From Thermoanaerobacter uzonensis DSM 18761 (lineage in GTDB: Bacteria > Bacillota > Thermoanaerobacteria > Thermoanaerobacterales > Thermoanaerobacteraceae), in contig NZ_FQUR01000010.1 in NCBI RefSeq assembly GCF_900129115.1, positions 62,001 through 126,000 on the forward strand: 64,000 bases of DNA, given 5' to 3'. The first letter of the stretch is position 1. Every line of letters begins with the position of its first letter. The notes under the pieces were generated by a model. That model was given only the letters and a program-made list of their open reading frames with translations. It made no database searches and was not told the origin of the DNA. Made by a program: the position numbers and the translations under genes. This document shows positions 33,695 through 42,504 of this stretch, piece by piece.

Positions 33695-35098
33695 TTGGAA
33701 GAAAAAGATTTAAAGGAAATTGAAAAGCGTTTAGGTTACAAAAATGTAGATGCATGGACAAAAATCTCTGATGAAGAAAAAGAAAAAGTTTATCAGTTTG
33801 CAGAAGACTACAAAGACTTTATGACAAAATGTAAGACGGAAAGAGAAACGGCAGAGAAGATTATAGAAATAGCAGAAAAGAATGGCTTTATCGATATTGA
33901 AAAAGTTACAAATTTAAAGCCGGGCAGCAAGGTTTATTATAACAACAAAGGAAAGTCAGTAGTTTTAGCTGTAATTGGTAAAGAGTCAATGCAAAAGGGA
34001 ATAAAAGCGATAGCATCCCATATTGATTCTCCGAGAATTGACCTAAAACCTAATCCAATGTATGAAGATGGTGGCTTGGCTTTATTTAAAACCCATTACT
34101 ATGGCGGTATTAAAAAATACCAGTGGGTGACAATTCCTTTGGCTCTCCATGGAGTAATTGTCAAAGCAAACGGTGAGAAAATAAACATTGTAGTGGGAGA
34201 AGATGAAAATGACCCTGTCCTTTACATAACAGATTTATTGCCCCACTTGGGGAAAGATCAGATGGAGAAAAAAGTAGCAGAAGCGGTTACAGGAGAAGCA
34301 TTAAATGCTGTAGTTGGAAGCATTCCTCTTTCTGAAGAAGTCAGCGTGAAACCCAATATTTTGAAATATTTAAATGAAAAATATGGCATAGTGGAAGAAG
34401 ACTTTTTAAGCGCTGAGTTAGAATTAGTGCCTGCCTATAAGCCTCGCGATATAGGTTTTGATAGAAGCATGATTGGTGCTTATGGTCAAGATGACAGGGT
34501 TTGCGCTTATACTTCTTTAAGAGCTATTCTTGAGCTTGAAGTGCCAGAGAGAACGGCTGTTGCGATATTCGCTGATAAAGAAGAGATTGGAAGTATGGGC
34601 AATACAGGTTTGCAATCAAGATTTTTCGAAAATGCTATTGCAGAGATATTGGAAAAATACGAAGGAAGCACAGATATCAAATTGAGAAGGGTTTTGGCTA
34701 ATTCTGAACTGCTATCTGCTGATGTAAATGCTGCATTTGATCCTACTTATCCAGAAGTCAGTGAAAAGCAAAACACTGCTTATTTAGGAAAAGGGGTTTG
34801 TGTAACCAAATATACTGGTTCAAGAGGAAAGGGAGGATCAAATGATGCAAATGCCGAGTTTGTCGGTAAAGTGAGAAAACTCTTCAATGAAAATGGAGTA
34901 ATATGGCAAACAGGTGAGTTGGGCAAAGTTGACATGGGAGGCGGCGGTACAGTTGCCCAATACGCTGCGAATTATGGCATGGAAGTTTTAGACTGCGGCG
35001 TTGCACTTTTAAGCATGCATGCACCTTATGAGTTATCTTCTAAAGTAGATGTGTATATGGCGTATAAGGCTTATAAAGTATTTATGAAAAAAGATTAA
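33695..35098 (+). CDS. M18-family aminopeptidase
   Basis: A 467-aa cytosolic metallo-aminopeptidase of the aspartyl-aminopeptidase/aminopeptidase I family, which forms tetrahedral dodecamers. Metal ligands are visible in ASHIDSPRIDLKP, AYGQDDRVCAYTSL, FADKEEIGSMGNTG (catalytic Glu pair), SADVNAAFDP and SMHAPYELSSKVD. Length is normal. The start is TTG 33695 after a GGGGGG ribosome binding site. It probably acts together with PepV in peptide turnover. Confidence 0.94.
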   Translation: MEEKDLKEIEKRLGYKNVDAWTKISDEEKEKVYQFAEDYKDFMTKCKTERETAEKIIEIAEKNGFIDIEKVTNLKPGSKVYYNNKGKSVVLAVIGKESMQKGIKAIASHIDSPRIDLKPNPMYEDGGLALFKTHYYGGIKKYQWVTIPLALHGVIVKANGEKINIVVGEDENDPVLYITDLLPHLGKDQMEKKVAEAVTGEALNAVVGSIPLSEEVSVKPNILKYLNEKYGIVEEDFLSAELELVPAYKPRDIGFDRSMIGAYGQDDRVCAYTSLRAILELEVPERTAVAIFADKEEIGSMGNTGLQSRFFENAIAEILEKYEGSTDIKLRRVLANSELLSADVNAAFDPTYPEVSEKQNTAYLGKGVCVTKYTGSRGKGGSNDANAEFVGKVRKLFNENGVIWQTGELGKVDMGGGGTVAQYAANYGMEVLDCGVALLSMHAPYELSSKVDVYMAYKAYKVFMKKD

Positions 35099-35126
35099 AT
35101 CCGGGATTTACCCGGATTTAATCTTT
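35090..35126. terminator. Bidirectional terminator, 16-bp perfect stem
   Basis: Arms 35090-35105 and 35111-35126 (core TAAATCCGGG/CCCGGATTTA) around ATTTA. It serves both the aminopeptidase gene and the convergent CAP-protein gene. Confidence 0.9.
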
Positions 35127-35798
35127 TATAAACATTTCTACTACTATTATGCCATTGCCTTCTTTATTTTTTACTATCCCAACTCCAATTTTATTATAGT
35201 AGGGATTTAAAATGTTGGCCCTGTGTCCTTCTGAGTTCATCAAGGAATAGTGAGCTTTTATAACATTTGAATTTAAAGCTATATTTTCACCTGCCAAATA
35301 ATAATTTATTCCAAATTTTTTCATCATGTCGAAAGGTGAGCCGTAGGTTGGAGAAGTATGAGAGAAATAATTATTTTCTTTCATATCTTCTGCTTTTAGT
35401 CTGGCAACTTTACAGAGATTTTCATCTACCTGAAGAGGATTTAAGTTGCGGCTTACTCTTTCTCGATTTATTAATTCTACTAAAGTTTTTTCCTCTTGAG
35501 AAAGAGAAATATTTGTTGTTTGAGGTGCTACCCCTGTATTTTGCGAGATAGAGCTATCGCTATTAGTGGGATTAAAAGTATTTGAGGGATTTGAAGTTGT
35601 CTGTTTAGGTGTGACATTATAAGAAACTGGTTGTTTTATAGTTATTAAGTTCTTTGAATTAGAAAATCTTATTGAATTATTTGCTACAGTATTTTTAGTG
35701 AAATATCCATAAGAATAAAAAATTGAAGCACTGGCAGGATTGGAAGAAAAAATTATAGTTATTGCTATTAATACTGTTATTATTGATTTTATTTTCAT
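35118..35798 (-). CDS. Secreted CAP-domain protein (SCP/PR-1, YkwD-like)
   Basis: A 226-aa exported protein. A signal peptide (MKIKSIITVLIAITIIF ending in ASA) is followed by a Ser/Thr/Asn/Pro-rich linker (about 45-95) and a CAP domain (about 100-226). The domain has ELINRERVSRNLNPLQVDENLCKVA in two adjoining parts, YFSHTSPTYG, AGENIA and GHRANILNP, with the conserved His pair and Glu. Such domains in spore formers are found in spore-coat or cell-wall proteins. GAGGAGGT at 35805-35812 fixes the start at 35798; longer readings up to 36023 are spurious and would cross the DUF3343 gene. Confidence 0.88.
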   Translation of the reverse strand: MKIKSIITVLIAITIIFSSNPASASIFYSYGYFTKNTVANNSIRFSNSKNLITIKQPVSYNVTPKQTTSNPSNTFNPTNSDSSISQNTGVAPQTTNISLSQEEKTLVELINRERVSRNLNPLQVDENLCKVARLKAEDMKENNYFSHTSPTYGSPFDMMKKFGINYYLAGENIALNSNVIKAHYSLMNSEGHRANILNPYYNKIGVGIVKNKEGNGIIVVEMFIKD

Positions 35799-35823
35799 TT
35801 TTATTACCTCCTCAAAATCATAT

Positions 35824-35852
35824 ATTCTACAGACAGCTGTAAATTCCTTCAA
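35824..35852 (-). promoter_or_regulatory. Promoter of the CAP-domain gene
   Basis: On the minus strand, TTGAAG (35852-35847), 17-bp spacer, TAGAAT (35829-35824). Confidence 0.6.
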
Positions 35853-35926
35853 GTAATTTATGGTGAGATAGGAACATTGTATCAACTTTTGCGTTGTTGG
35901 AATATACTGATTTTGAGGTGGTATTA

Positions 35927-36184
35927 GTGAAATATGGATTGATTGTCTTTTACTCTTATCAGCATGGTTTAATGACAGAAAAAATGTTAAAGAAAAATAA
36001 TATTCCGGTAGAATTTGTACCAACTCCCAGAAGTATCACGGAAAGTTGCAGCCATTCTCTTAAGTTTGGATTGGAATCTTTGCGAGTAGTACAAAACCTT
36101 TTGCAAAGGCTCAACATTCCTTACAAGGGGATATACGAAGTAGAAAGAATTCCTGCAGGATATAAAATAGTTAAAATTGTTTAA
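35927..36184 (+). CDS. DUF3343 protein (putative Se/S carrier-like)
   Basis: An 85-aa single-domain protein with the DUF3343 pattern: YGLIVFYSYQHGLMTEKMLKKNNIPVEFVPTPR (in adjoining parts) and ITESCSHSLKF, whose Cys is the proposed sulfur- or selenium-carrying residue. The family is linked to selenium and sulfur metabolism, but no selenium gene is in the window. GAGGTG at 35915-35920 fixes a GTG start at 35927. It is divergent from the CAP gene, and its last four bases overlap the end of the convergent gene. Confidence 0.78.
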   Translation: MKYGLIVFYSYQHGLMTEKMLKKNNIPVEFVPTPRSITESCSHSLKFGLESLRVVQNLLQRLNIPYKGIYEVERIPAGYKIVKIV

Positions 36185-37566
36185 TATTCGTCGCTTTTTA
36201 TAAATATATTTTTTATTTTTTGAAAAGTGCTGACATTTTGTAGATTTTCCAGTTTAGCATTTAAAATTATTATTTGATTTTGTAAGTCTTTTATTTGTTT
36301 TTTAAGATTTTCATTTTCTCTTATCAAACTATTTACCATTGTATTGTAATTGTCCGCTTTAAGGGCAATTTTCATTTTTTCATCATTTATTTGTTTTAAT
36401 AGTTCTTGTAAATCGCCTATATTTTTGTTTTTTATTGTAATTTCAATATTCTTTCTGCTTAGTTCTTCTTCTAATCTTGTTTTTTCCTCCTTGATAGTTT
36501 CAAGCTTTTTTATTAGGATGTTCAAATACTCCTGAACTTCTTTTATATAGAAAGTGAAATAAGAATCTTTTTCTCCATTTTTGCTGGTTAATGTGTACTG
36601 CAAAGAAGGAATTATTTCTCCTTTATCGTTTATAAATAAATAATTGCTTTGAAATTTATCTATCGGGGTTTTTAACTTAAAAAAACTGTATTCAGAAAAA
36701 GAAGAAGGAATTTTAAAGGGCTTGCACCAACTATTTCCTCCATCCGAGGAGATGGTGGCAAAGAAGTTGTCGTTTTGAAGGTAAGTGCACCATAAAGTAT
36801 TTTCTAAAAATGAGATATAGCAATTTTTAATATTTGTTGAATAAGCCAGAGTCATGATACTACCCCAACTGCCTTTTGGCCAGCTTCCAGGGGTTTTCTT
36901 TCTATATTTTATTTCTTGAATTATATCTTCTTCTACCCATAAGGTATGTACATTTTTTTGCGGATCTACAGTTATTGTAGGATAGAATATTCCTTCTGCT
37001 TCTGAAATTAGAAATTTTGGCGACCAATTATCTTTTACATAGTTAAGGTAGTAAAGTTGACTGTTATTTTTTTCTTTTGTTATATAAATTAAGTGAATAT
37101 TTTCTTCTTCATCAATGAATAAATCATAAAAAGGGGTGAAAGAGATATTTTTTATAACAGCTATATTATTGCCCTTCCAATTTTTTGACCATTTTTGGTG
37201 TATCAAATGGACTTCTCTAGGATTATTAGAATTACTGATTGTGAAAAATATGTGGAGTGTTTTATTTTTTATAAAGAGGCTAAAATTGCTTATATACGTT
37301 TTTTTATCTTTATAAGTGTATAAAGATTTTCCTACCCAGCCTTCTTCCTTTTGAATTAAAAAAATTATTTCTCCTTGTGAATTAAAGTATATCAGGTTTA
37401 GACTTCCTTTTTCATCGTAACAAGTGTCAAAATCACTTAAACAGTCTTTTACAATGATTTCTTCTGTTGTTTTTCCATTTTCTATAGTGTTCAATATGAT
37501 TTTTCTATCTTTAAGATAAATATACTGAAAAAAATCCTCATCTTTTTTAGTCACAATCTTGTCCAT
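36181..37566 (-). CDS. Predicted beta-propeller protein with C-terminal coiled coil
   Basis: A 461-aa protein of unrecognised family. Residues about 10-345 show a recurring pattern of strands such as NLIYFNSQGEIIFLIQ, IHLIYITKEKNNSQLYYL, VHTLWVEEDIIQEIKYR and FFATISSDGGNSW; the last is a BNR/Asp-box (SxDGGxxW). This suggests a six- or seven-bladed propeller. Residues about 355-445 form a strong heptad coiled coil rich in Glu and Lys. No signal peptide or membrane segment is seen. GGAGGG upstream fixes the start at 37566. Its role is unknown; a structural or spore-associated scaffold is only a guess. Confidence 0.7.
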   Translation of the reverse strand: MDKIVTKKDEDFFQYIYLKDRKIILNTIENGKTTEEIIVKDCLSDFDTCYDEKGSLNLIYFNSQGEIIFLIQKEEGWVGKSLYTYKDKKTYISNFSLFIKNKTLHIFFTISNSNNPREVHLIHQKWSKNWKGNNIAVIKNISFTPFYDLFIDEEENIHLIYITKEKNNSQLYYLNYVKDNWSPKFLISEAEGIFYPTITVDPQKNVHTLWVEEDIIQEIKYRKKTPGSWPKGSWGSIMTLAYSTNIKNCYISFLENTLWCTYLQNDNFFATISSDGGNSWCKPFKIPSSFSEYSFFKLKTPIDKFQSNYLFINDKGEIIPSLQYTLTSKNGEKDSYFTFYIKEVQEYLNILIKKLETIKEEKTRLEEELSRKNIEITIKNKNIGDLQELLKQINDEKMKIALKADNYNTMVNSLIRENENLKKQIKDLQNQIIILNAKLENLQNVSTFQKIKNIFIKSDEY

Positions 37567-37719
37567 AAATTTCCCTCCCTTTGCTAAAATATATGCATAA
37601 TGATTATTGAATAGAATTGACATGTTATTGCAATAATGAAAGAAGGATTTTTGAGGTTAAGTGTAGAAATAAATAAAAAGATAAATCAAGAATCAATAAA
37701 CTCAAAAAGGAGGAGAAAA

Positions 37720-39072
37720 ATGGATTACGATGTTATAGTTTTAGGTGGAGGGCCGGGTGGCTATACTGCTGCTATTAGACTCAGCGAATTAGGGAAAAAA
37801 GTCGCTGTTGTAGAAGAAGATTCATTGGGGGGTACTTGTTTAAACAGAGGTTGCATACCGACGAAAGTCTATTCTCATGCGACAGAGCTTATAAATGCCA
37901 TAAAAGATGCTAAAGACTTTGGAATAATGGCCCAGTATACAGTGGATATTGTGAAACTTCGTCAGAAAAAAGAAAGAGTAGTAAAAAGACTTGTCGGTGG
38001 AGTAGGTTATTTAATGAACTTACACCATGTAGATGTTATAAAAGGGAGAGGTAGGTTTGTTGATGAAAACACTATAGAAGTTGATAAAAGATACACAGCA
38101 GAAAATTTTATAATTGCAACAGGTTCAAAGGTGTTTTTACCGCCTATTGAAGGGATTAACTTAGAAGGTGTTATTACAAGTGATAAAGCGTTAGAACTTG
38201 AAAGAATTCCTGAAAAAATTGTCATCATAGGGGCGGGAATTATAGGATTGGAATTTGCAAATATTTATTCTGCTTTAGGAAGTAAAGTTGTCATAATTGA
38301 AATGCTTCCTCAACTTTTGCCTATGTTAGATAGAGACATAGCAGATACGATGGAAAAAATTTTGAGGCATAAAAAAATTGAATTACATTTAAGCAGTAAA
38401 GTAGAAAAGATAGAAGAAGGTTTAAAGGTAGTTTATACCACAGAAGGGAATACTCAGGTAGTGGAATGCGATACTGTTTTAGTCGCTGTAGGAAGAGTTG
38501 CCAATGTAAATGGAATTGAAGCTTTAAATCTTGATATGGATAAAAAGGGCATAAAAGTCGACTCCCACATGAAGACAAGCATAAAAAATATATATGCAAT
38601 TGGAGATGTCACAGGTGGTATACAACTGGCTCATGTGGCTTCTTATCAAGGTATTGTAGCTGCTCACAATATAGCAGGAGAAGAAAAGGAAGCGGATTTA
38701 AATGCAGTGCCTAATTGCCTCTATACAAGTCCTGAAATAGCATGGGTAGGTTTGAATGAAGTTCAAGCAAGAGAAAAATTTGGAGATGTAAAAATAGGCA
38801 CTTTTCCTTATACTGCTTTAGGACGAGCTATGACTATGGGGCAAAACGATGGATTTGTTAAAATAATCGCAGAAGCAAAATACAATAGGGTAGTGGGAAT
38901 GGAAATAATAGGTGCTGGCGCTACAGAGATAATCCATGAAGGTGTACTTGCTGTAAAAGAAGAATTTACATTAGAAGAGTTGGCAGATGCAATTCACGCT
39001 CATCCTACGCTTTCAGAAAGCGTAAAAGAGGCAGCAGAAGACGCATTAGGAATGCCTATAAATAAAGGATAA
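37720..39072 (+). CDS. lpdA: Dihydrolipoyl dehydrogenase
   Basis: The 450-aa E3 flavoenzyme re-oxidises dihydrolipoyl groups with NAD+. FAD-binding GGGPGGYTAAIRL, the redox disulfide in GGTCLNRGCIPTK (Cys40, Cys45), NAD-binding GAGIIGLEFANIY and the C-terminal HAHPTLSE with the catalytic His are all present. AAGGAGGAG at 37707-37715 fixes ATG 37720; a longer reading from 37636 is unsupported. It heads an lpdA-lipB-lipA operon, so lipoylation and reoxidation are made together, probably for the glycine cleavage system or a 2-oxoacid complex encoded elsewhere. Confidence 0.96.
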   Translation: MDYDVIVLGGGPGGYTAAIRLSELGKKVAVVEEDSLGGTCLNRGCIPTKVYSHATELINAIKDAKDFGIMAQYTVDIVKLRQKKERVVKRLVGGVGYLMNLHHVDVIKGRGRFVDENTIEVDKRYTAENFIIATGSKVFLPPIEGINLEGVITSDKALELERIPEKIVIIGAGIIGLEFANIYSALGSKVVIIEMLPQLLPMLDRDIADTMEKILRHKKIELHLSSKVEKIEEGLKVVYTTEGNTQVVECDTVLVAVGRVANVNGIEALNLDMDKKGIKVDSHMKTSIKNIYAIGDVTGGIQLAHVASYQGIVAAHNIAGEEKEADLNAVPNCLYTSPEIAWVGLNEVQAREKFGDVKIGTFPYTALGRAMTMGQNDGFVKIIAEAKYNRVVGMEIIGAGATEIIHEGVLAVKEEFTLEELADAIHAHPTLSESVKEAAEDALGMPINKG

Positions 39073-39090
39073 GTTAAAGGAGAGATTTAC

Positions 39091-39777
39091 TTGAAAAAAG
39101 GAGAAGTGTTAAAACTGGGAATTGTACCTTATATGGAGGGAAAAGAGATACAGCTTAAAGCCTTTGAAAGAGTTAAAAAGGGCGAGACGGACGGGATTCT
39201 TATATTGCTTCAACATCCACCAGTATATACTATAGGAGTTTCAGGTGGTTTTGACGAAAACATCCTTGTACCTTTAGAGGAACTTAAGAAAAAAGCGGAG
39301 CTTTATAAAGTAGAAAGGGGAGGTAAAATAACTTTTCACGGACCAGGACAAATAGTTGCCTATCCTATATTTAATTTGGCAAAGTGGCAAAAAGATGTTC
39401 ATCTTTTTGTTTATAAATTAGAAGAGACGATTATAAAACTCTTGGAGGAGTATGGTATAAAAGCGGGAAGGAAGCCTAAATACACCGGAGTATGGGTAGG
39501 TGATGAAAAGATATGCGCCATAGGTATTGCTGTTAGGCGCTGGATTACTTGGCATGGAATAGCCTTTAATGTAAATACTGACCTTTCATATTTTGGTTTA
39601 ATAAATGCCTGCGGCATTACTGAGTTTGGAGTTACTTCTATGCAAAAACTTGGAATAAATGAAGACATAGAAAAAGTAAAAGAAAAAATGGTTGATAAAT
39701 TTAGCGAAGTATTTGGTATACACTTTAATGAAATAACTTTAGATAGATTGGCGGTGATTGATAATGCAAAAGCCTGA
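39091..39777 (+). CDS. lipB: Octanoyl-[ACP]:protein octanoyltransferase
   Basis: Moves octanoyl from acyl carrier protein onto the lipoyl-domain lysine. The 228-aa sequence has [18 protein letters not shown], the conserved Lys in [10 protein letters not shown] and the nucleophilic Cys in INACGI. The start is TTG 39091 after GGAGAG. Its end overlaps the lipA start by 14 nt, indicating coupling with the next step of lipoate synthesis. Confidence 0.95.
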   Translation: MKKGEVLKLGIVPYMEGKEIQLKAFERVKKGETDGILILLQHPPVYTIGVSGGFDENILVPLEELKKKAELYKVERGGKITFHGPGQIVAYPIFNLAKWQKDVHLFVYKLEETIIKLLEEYGIKAGRKPKYTGVWVGDEKICAIGIAVRRWITWHGIAFNVNTDLSYFGLINACGITEFGVTSMQKLGINEDIEKVKEKMVDKFSEVFGIHFNEITLDRLAVIDNAKA

Positions 39778-40612
39778 ATGGCTCAAAGTGAGGCTATTAA
39801 ACGAAGATTTAAACAGGATGGAAGCTTTTTTAAAAAGTATGTCTTTAAACACAGTTTGTCAAAGTGCCAATTGTCCCAACATGGGGGAATGCTTTGCAAG
39901 AAAGACAGCTACTTTTATGATTATGGGAAATATATGTACGCGAAACTGTAGGTTTTGTGCGGTAGAAAAAGGACATCCTCAACCTCTTGATGAGGATGAG
40001 CCTCGAAGAATTGCTGAGGCTGCTCAAAAGTTAGGATTAAAGCATGTTGTGGTTACTTGTGTTACAAGGGATGATTTACCGGATGGTGGAGCATCACATT
40101 TTGCAAAGACAATCTATGAACTTAAAAAATTTCCAGGAGTTACAGTTGAGGTACTTGTATCTGATTTTATGGGTAAAGAAGAGTCTATTGCTCAAGTAGT
40201 AGAAGCCAAGCCAGATATAATAAATCACAATGTAGAAACAGTACCGAGACTTTATCCAATGGTAAGGCCAAAAGCAGATTATTTAAGGTCTTTAAACCTT
40301 TTAAAAAAGTCAAAAGAATTAAACCCTTATATTATTACCAAGTCAGGAATTATGGTGGGGCTTGGGGAAACAGAAGAAGAGGTTATACAAGTTATGAAAG
40401 ACTTAAGAAGTGTTGATTGTGACATGATGACTATAGGACAGTATTTGAGACCTTCAGCAAAACATATAGAAGTAGCAGAATATGTTACTCCACAGCAGTT
40501 TAAGAGATATGAAGAGATAGGATATGAATTAGGTTTTAAATACGTAGCTTCTGGTCCCTTGGTCAGAAGTTCTTATCATGCTGATGAGGGGTTGAAGGTG
40601 ACAAAGAGTTAA
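39764..40612 (+). CDS. lipA: Lipoyl synthase
   Basis: A radical-SAM enzyme that inserts two sulfurs into the octanoyl chain. Both clusters are complete: the auxiliary [4Fe-4S] ligands Cys32, Cys37, Cys43 ([12 protein letters not shown]) and the radical-SAM ligands Cys58, Cys62, Cys65 (CTRNCRFC), with the RSSYHA C-terminus whose Ser binds the auxiliary cluster. 282 aa. I chose ATG 39764 over the TTG at 39758. Confidence 0.97.
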   Translation: MQKPEWLKVRLLNEDLNRMEAFLKSMSLNTVCQSANCPNMGECFARKTATFMIMGNICTRNCRFCAVEKGHPQPLDEDEPRRIAEAAQKLGLKHVVVTCVTRDDLPDGGASHFAKTIYELKKFPGVTVEVLVSDFMGKEESIAQVVEAKPDIINHNVETVPRLYPMVRPKADYLRSLNLLKKSKELNPYIITKSGIMVGLGETEEEVIQVMKDLRSVDCDMMTIGQYLRPSAKHIEVAEYVTPQQFKRYEEIGYELGFKYVASGPLVRSSYHADEGLKVTKS

Positions 40613-40631
40613 TTCAACTTTTTGAAATTTT

Positions 40632-40659
40632 TTGATATTATATGAATTTATGATATAAT
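40632..40659 (+). promoter_or_regulatory. Promoter of the ferritin-like gene
   Basis: TTGATA (40632-40637), 16-bp spacer, TATAAT (40654-40659). Confidence 0.65.
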
Positions 40660-40683
40660 AAAATCGATACATAAGGAGAGGAG

Positions 40684-40995
40684 ATGTTAACTGTGCCTGA
40701 GTTTGGAACTCCTTTTTCAGGACTCACTGAAAAAAGAAAAGTAACCCATGAAGAGTTGGTACGGGCTATACGCTTTATGGTGGCGGCAGAGTATGAGGCA
40801 ATTCAACTTTATACTCAGTTGGCAGAAGCTACTGATAATGAATTAGCAAAAGCAGTTTTAATGGACATAGCAGATGAGGAAAAAGTGCATGCGGGAGAGT
40901 TTTTGAGGCTTTTGAAAGAATTAGCTCCTGATGAGGAGAAATTTTACGAAGAAGGGGCAAAAGAAGTAGAAGAAATGATTGGAAAGATTAAATAA
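40684..40995 (+). CDS. Ferritin-like/rubrerythrin-like protein of the encapsulin-cargo type
   Basis: A 103-aa, two-helix ferritin-like protein. The iron ligands are in AAEYEAIQLY (Glu36/Glu38) and DEEKVHAGEF (Glu66, His69), so one chain carries half of a di-iron site and must dimerise. Sequence and size closely resemble the ferritin-like domain fused or adjacent to encapsulin shell proteins in Pyrococcus and Thermotoga. No encapsulin gene is next to it, and the C-terminus (EEMIGKIK) lacks an obvious docking extension. AAGGAGAGG supports ATG 40684; GTG 40693 is an alternative. The third palindromic element follows 56 bp after its stop. Confidence 0.85.
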   Translation: MLTVPEFGTPFSGLTEKRKVTHEELVRAIRFMVAAEYEAIQLYTQLAEATDNELAKAVLMDIADEEKVHAGEFLRLLKELAPDEEKFYEEGAKEVEEMIGKIK

Positions 40996-41026
40996 AAGAA
41001 GGAGTTTGTGCTTATAGATAGTTGAA

Positions 41027-41051
41027 ATAAGTACCTTATCGAGGTACTTAT
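41027..41051 (+). repeat. Terminator hairpin, left copy of a 25-bp direct repeat
   Basis: ATAAGTACCT / AGGTACTTAT stem (10 bp) with a 5-nt loop, identical to 41317-41341. The repeat is exactly the hairpin. Confidence 0.92.
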
Positions 41052-41316
41052 CAGACTGTAGACAAACTTTCGTAAAGGAGATATTTTGCATAAGGAGCGA
41101 CTTGTGACAAAGCGGTAACAAAACTTAGCAAGACCGAGGGTAGAGGCAGGGCCGAAGCCAAGGATGGCGGAGGCGGGCACCTTAAGGCATGGATGCCGAT
41201 TGTGCCCGGTACCCTGCCGGAGCCCGAAGGCCGAGCTTTAGTTTTGTCGCTTTGGAACATCGGAGCGACGATGCAAAATATCTTCTTTGAATATTTTTAA
41301 CTTTGTCAACAAACTG
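41052..41316 (-). mobile_element. Palindromic terminator-inserted element, copy 3 (265 bp)
   Basis: Inverted relative to copy 1 and nearly identical to it, including length and both ends (CAGACTGTAGACAAA and TTTGTCAACAAACTG). All nested arms are conserved, with a mismatch in the outer 18-bp arm (CTTCTTTG against CAAAGG). GC-rich and non-coding; ORFs in it are chance. It sits between the ferritin-like gene and a Cys-rich gene. Confidence 0.92.
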
Positions 41317-41341
41317 ATAAGTACCTTATCGAGGTACTTAT
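41317..41341 (+). repeat. Terminator hairpin, right copy of the 25-bp direct repeat
   Basis: Identical to 41027-41051 and followed by a T7 run, so it is the intact terminator. 41342-41444 holds the leader of the next gene with no clear promoter. Confidence 0.92.
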
Positions 41342-41444
41342 TTTTTTAATTTTCTGTAACAATCTAATATATTAAAACGTATATTGTAGATAGATAAGAT
41401 AGTTTAAGTTAATAAAAGCTGTAAACTGTAAAGGGGGAAATAAT

Positions 41445-42116
41445 ATGGCTTTTTCTAAAAAGATGATAGGGCAGCAAGAGATAGTGCCAGGCCCTGTACA
41501 GCCAGGGCAACTTCCTGAACCTACAGAAATAGCTTGCATTGAAGTGACTAAGATATATGATGCTTGTTCGCAAAGATTATGCCTTGATAATATACCTCCG
41601 ATTACGTTTGTACCAACAAATCTAACTTTAACTCCTTCTTTTGGAGGATGTGAAAATATAAAAGTGACTTTAGTAACACCCCCGGGTTTTGTAATAACGC
41701 CACTTCCGGATAGACCGGGATTTGCTAGGGTAGAAGCAACTTTTCAAGTGACTTATGATATTGTGATTAACTATCCGGACGGAACCACACAAACATTACC
41801 AGGAAATATTACTACTTTCAACAAAGATATTGTACTTTATGTGCCAGACCCAAATGTAGCGATAATGAAATACGAGGCGTTAGCAGAGTGCTTGTACGGA
41901 AAGGTTAATCTAGGAGCTACTACCACTGTAGAAGTGATAATTGGGGTATGGATTGTGATAAAATCCGCAGTAGATGTGCAATTATTAGTTCCTTCTTATG
42001 GATTCTGTCCTACTCCAGCAGCTTGTGAAGAATTTACAACAGATGTATGTGACATTTTTTACAAAAAGCCTTTCCCATCTTTTGATCCACCACAAATGTA
42101 TCAAAATCCTTATTAA
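41445..42116 (+). CDS. Cysteine-rich protein of unknown function, possibly spore-coat related
   Basis: A 223-aa protein I cannot assign. It has no signal peptide or membrane segment, is rich in Pro, Thr and Val strands, and contains paired cysteines near both ends: IACIEVTKIYDACSQRLCLD (residues about 28-47) and GFCPTPAACEEFTTDVCDIF (about 187-206). The Cys spacing and beta-rich middle resemble coat-like proteins of spore formers, which is only inference. A GGGGG ribosome binding site precedes ATG 41445. Monocistronic, with its own terminator. Confidence 0.65.
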   Translation: MAFSKKMIGQQEIVPGPVQPGQLPEPTEIACIEVTKIYDACSQRLCLDNIPPITFVPTNLTLTPSFGGCENIKVTLVTPPGFVITPLPDRPGFARVEATFQVTYDIVINYPDGTTQTLPGNITTFNKDIVLYVPDPNVAIMKYEALAECLYGKVNLGATTTVEVIIGVWIVIKSAVDVQLLVPSYGFCPTPAACEEFTTDVCDIFYKKPFPSFDPPQMYQNPY

Positions 42117-42142
42117 AAGCCAGCAAATTAGCTGGCTTTTTA
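42115..42142 (+). terminator. Terminator of the Cys-rich gene
   Basis: AAAAGCCAGC / GCTGGCTTTT stem with a 6-nt loop. Confidence 0.88.
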
Positions 42143-42219
42143 CATAGGAATTGACTCTTTGCAAATTTTGTGGCAAAGTTAATATATAGGGAATTAAATT
42201 AGTAAAGGGTGTGTTGTAA

Positions 42220-42486
42220 GTGGGCGATAATTTGAGAAATGATATTTTAATGAGATTAAAGACGATAAAAGGGCACATAGCAGGGATAGAAAAAATGGTA
42301 GAAGAGTCAAAAAGTTGTGAGGAAATTTTATTGCAGATAGCAGCTGTAAAAGCTTCTTTAGAAAAAGTGGGTATGTCTATAATACAAGAGCATGCTAAGG
42401 AGTGTATATTAGCAAATGAGGATGGAAAGGCTACCTATGAAGAAGTACAGCGAATTATTAATTTGTTAATCAAGTTTGCAAAATAG
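42220..42486 (+). CDS. CsoR/FrmR-family metal-sensing repressor
   Basis: An 88-aa four-helix repressor without helix-turn-helix. The ligand set is Cys33 (KSCEEILLQIAAVKASL), His58 and Cys62 (QEHAKEC), the C-H-C pattern of Cu(I)-sensing CsoR. The persulfide sensor CstR lacks the His. The start is GTG 42220. It stands 18 bp before a cysteine desulfurase gene, with thiI behind, and may control that operon; a copper ATPase, the usual target, is not in the window. Confidence 0.88.
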   Translation: MGDNLRNDILMRLKTIKGHIAGIEKMVEESKSCEEILLQIAAVKASLEKVGMSIIQEHAKECILANEDGKATYEEVQRIINLLIKFAK

Positions 42487-42504
42487 ATAAAAGGGATGAT
42501 GTCT

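Noticed and set aside
37617-37645. TTGACA upstream of lpdA as its promoter
   Set aside because: No acceptable -10 box at the right distance; left unannotated.
40921-41260. Overlapping minus-strand ORFs of 66-78 aa across element copy 3
   Set aside because: They run from the ferritin-like gene into the repeat; the same peptide pieces appear wherever the repeat does. No start signals.
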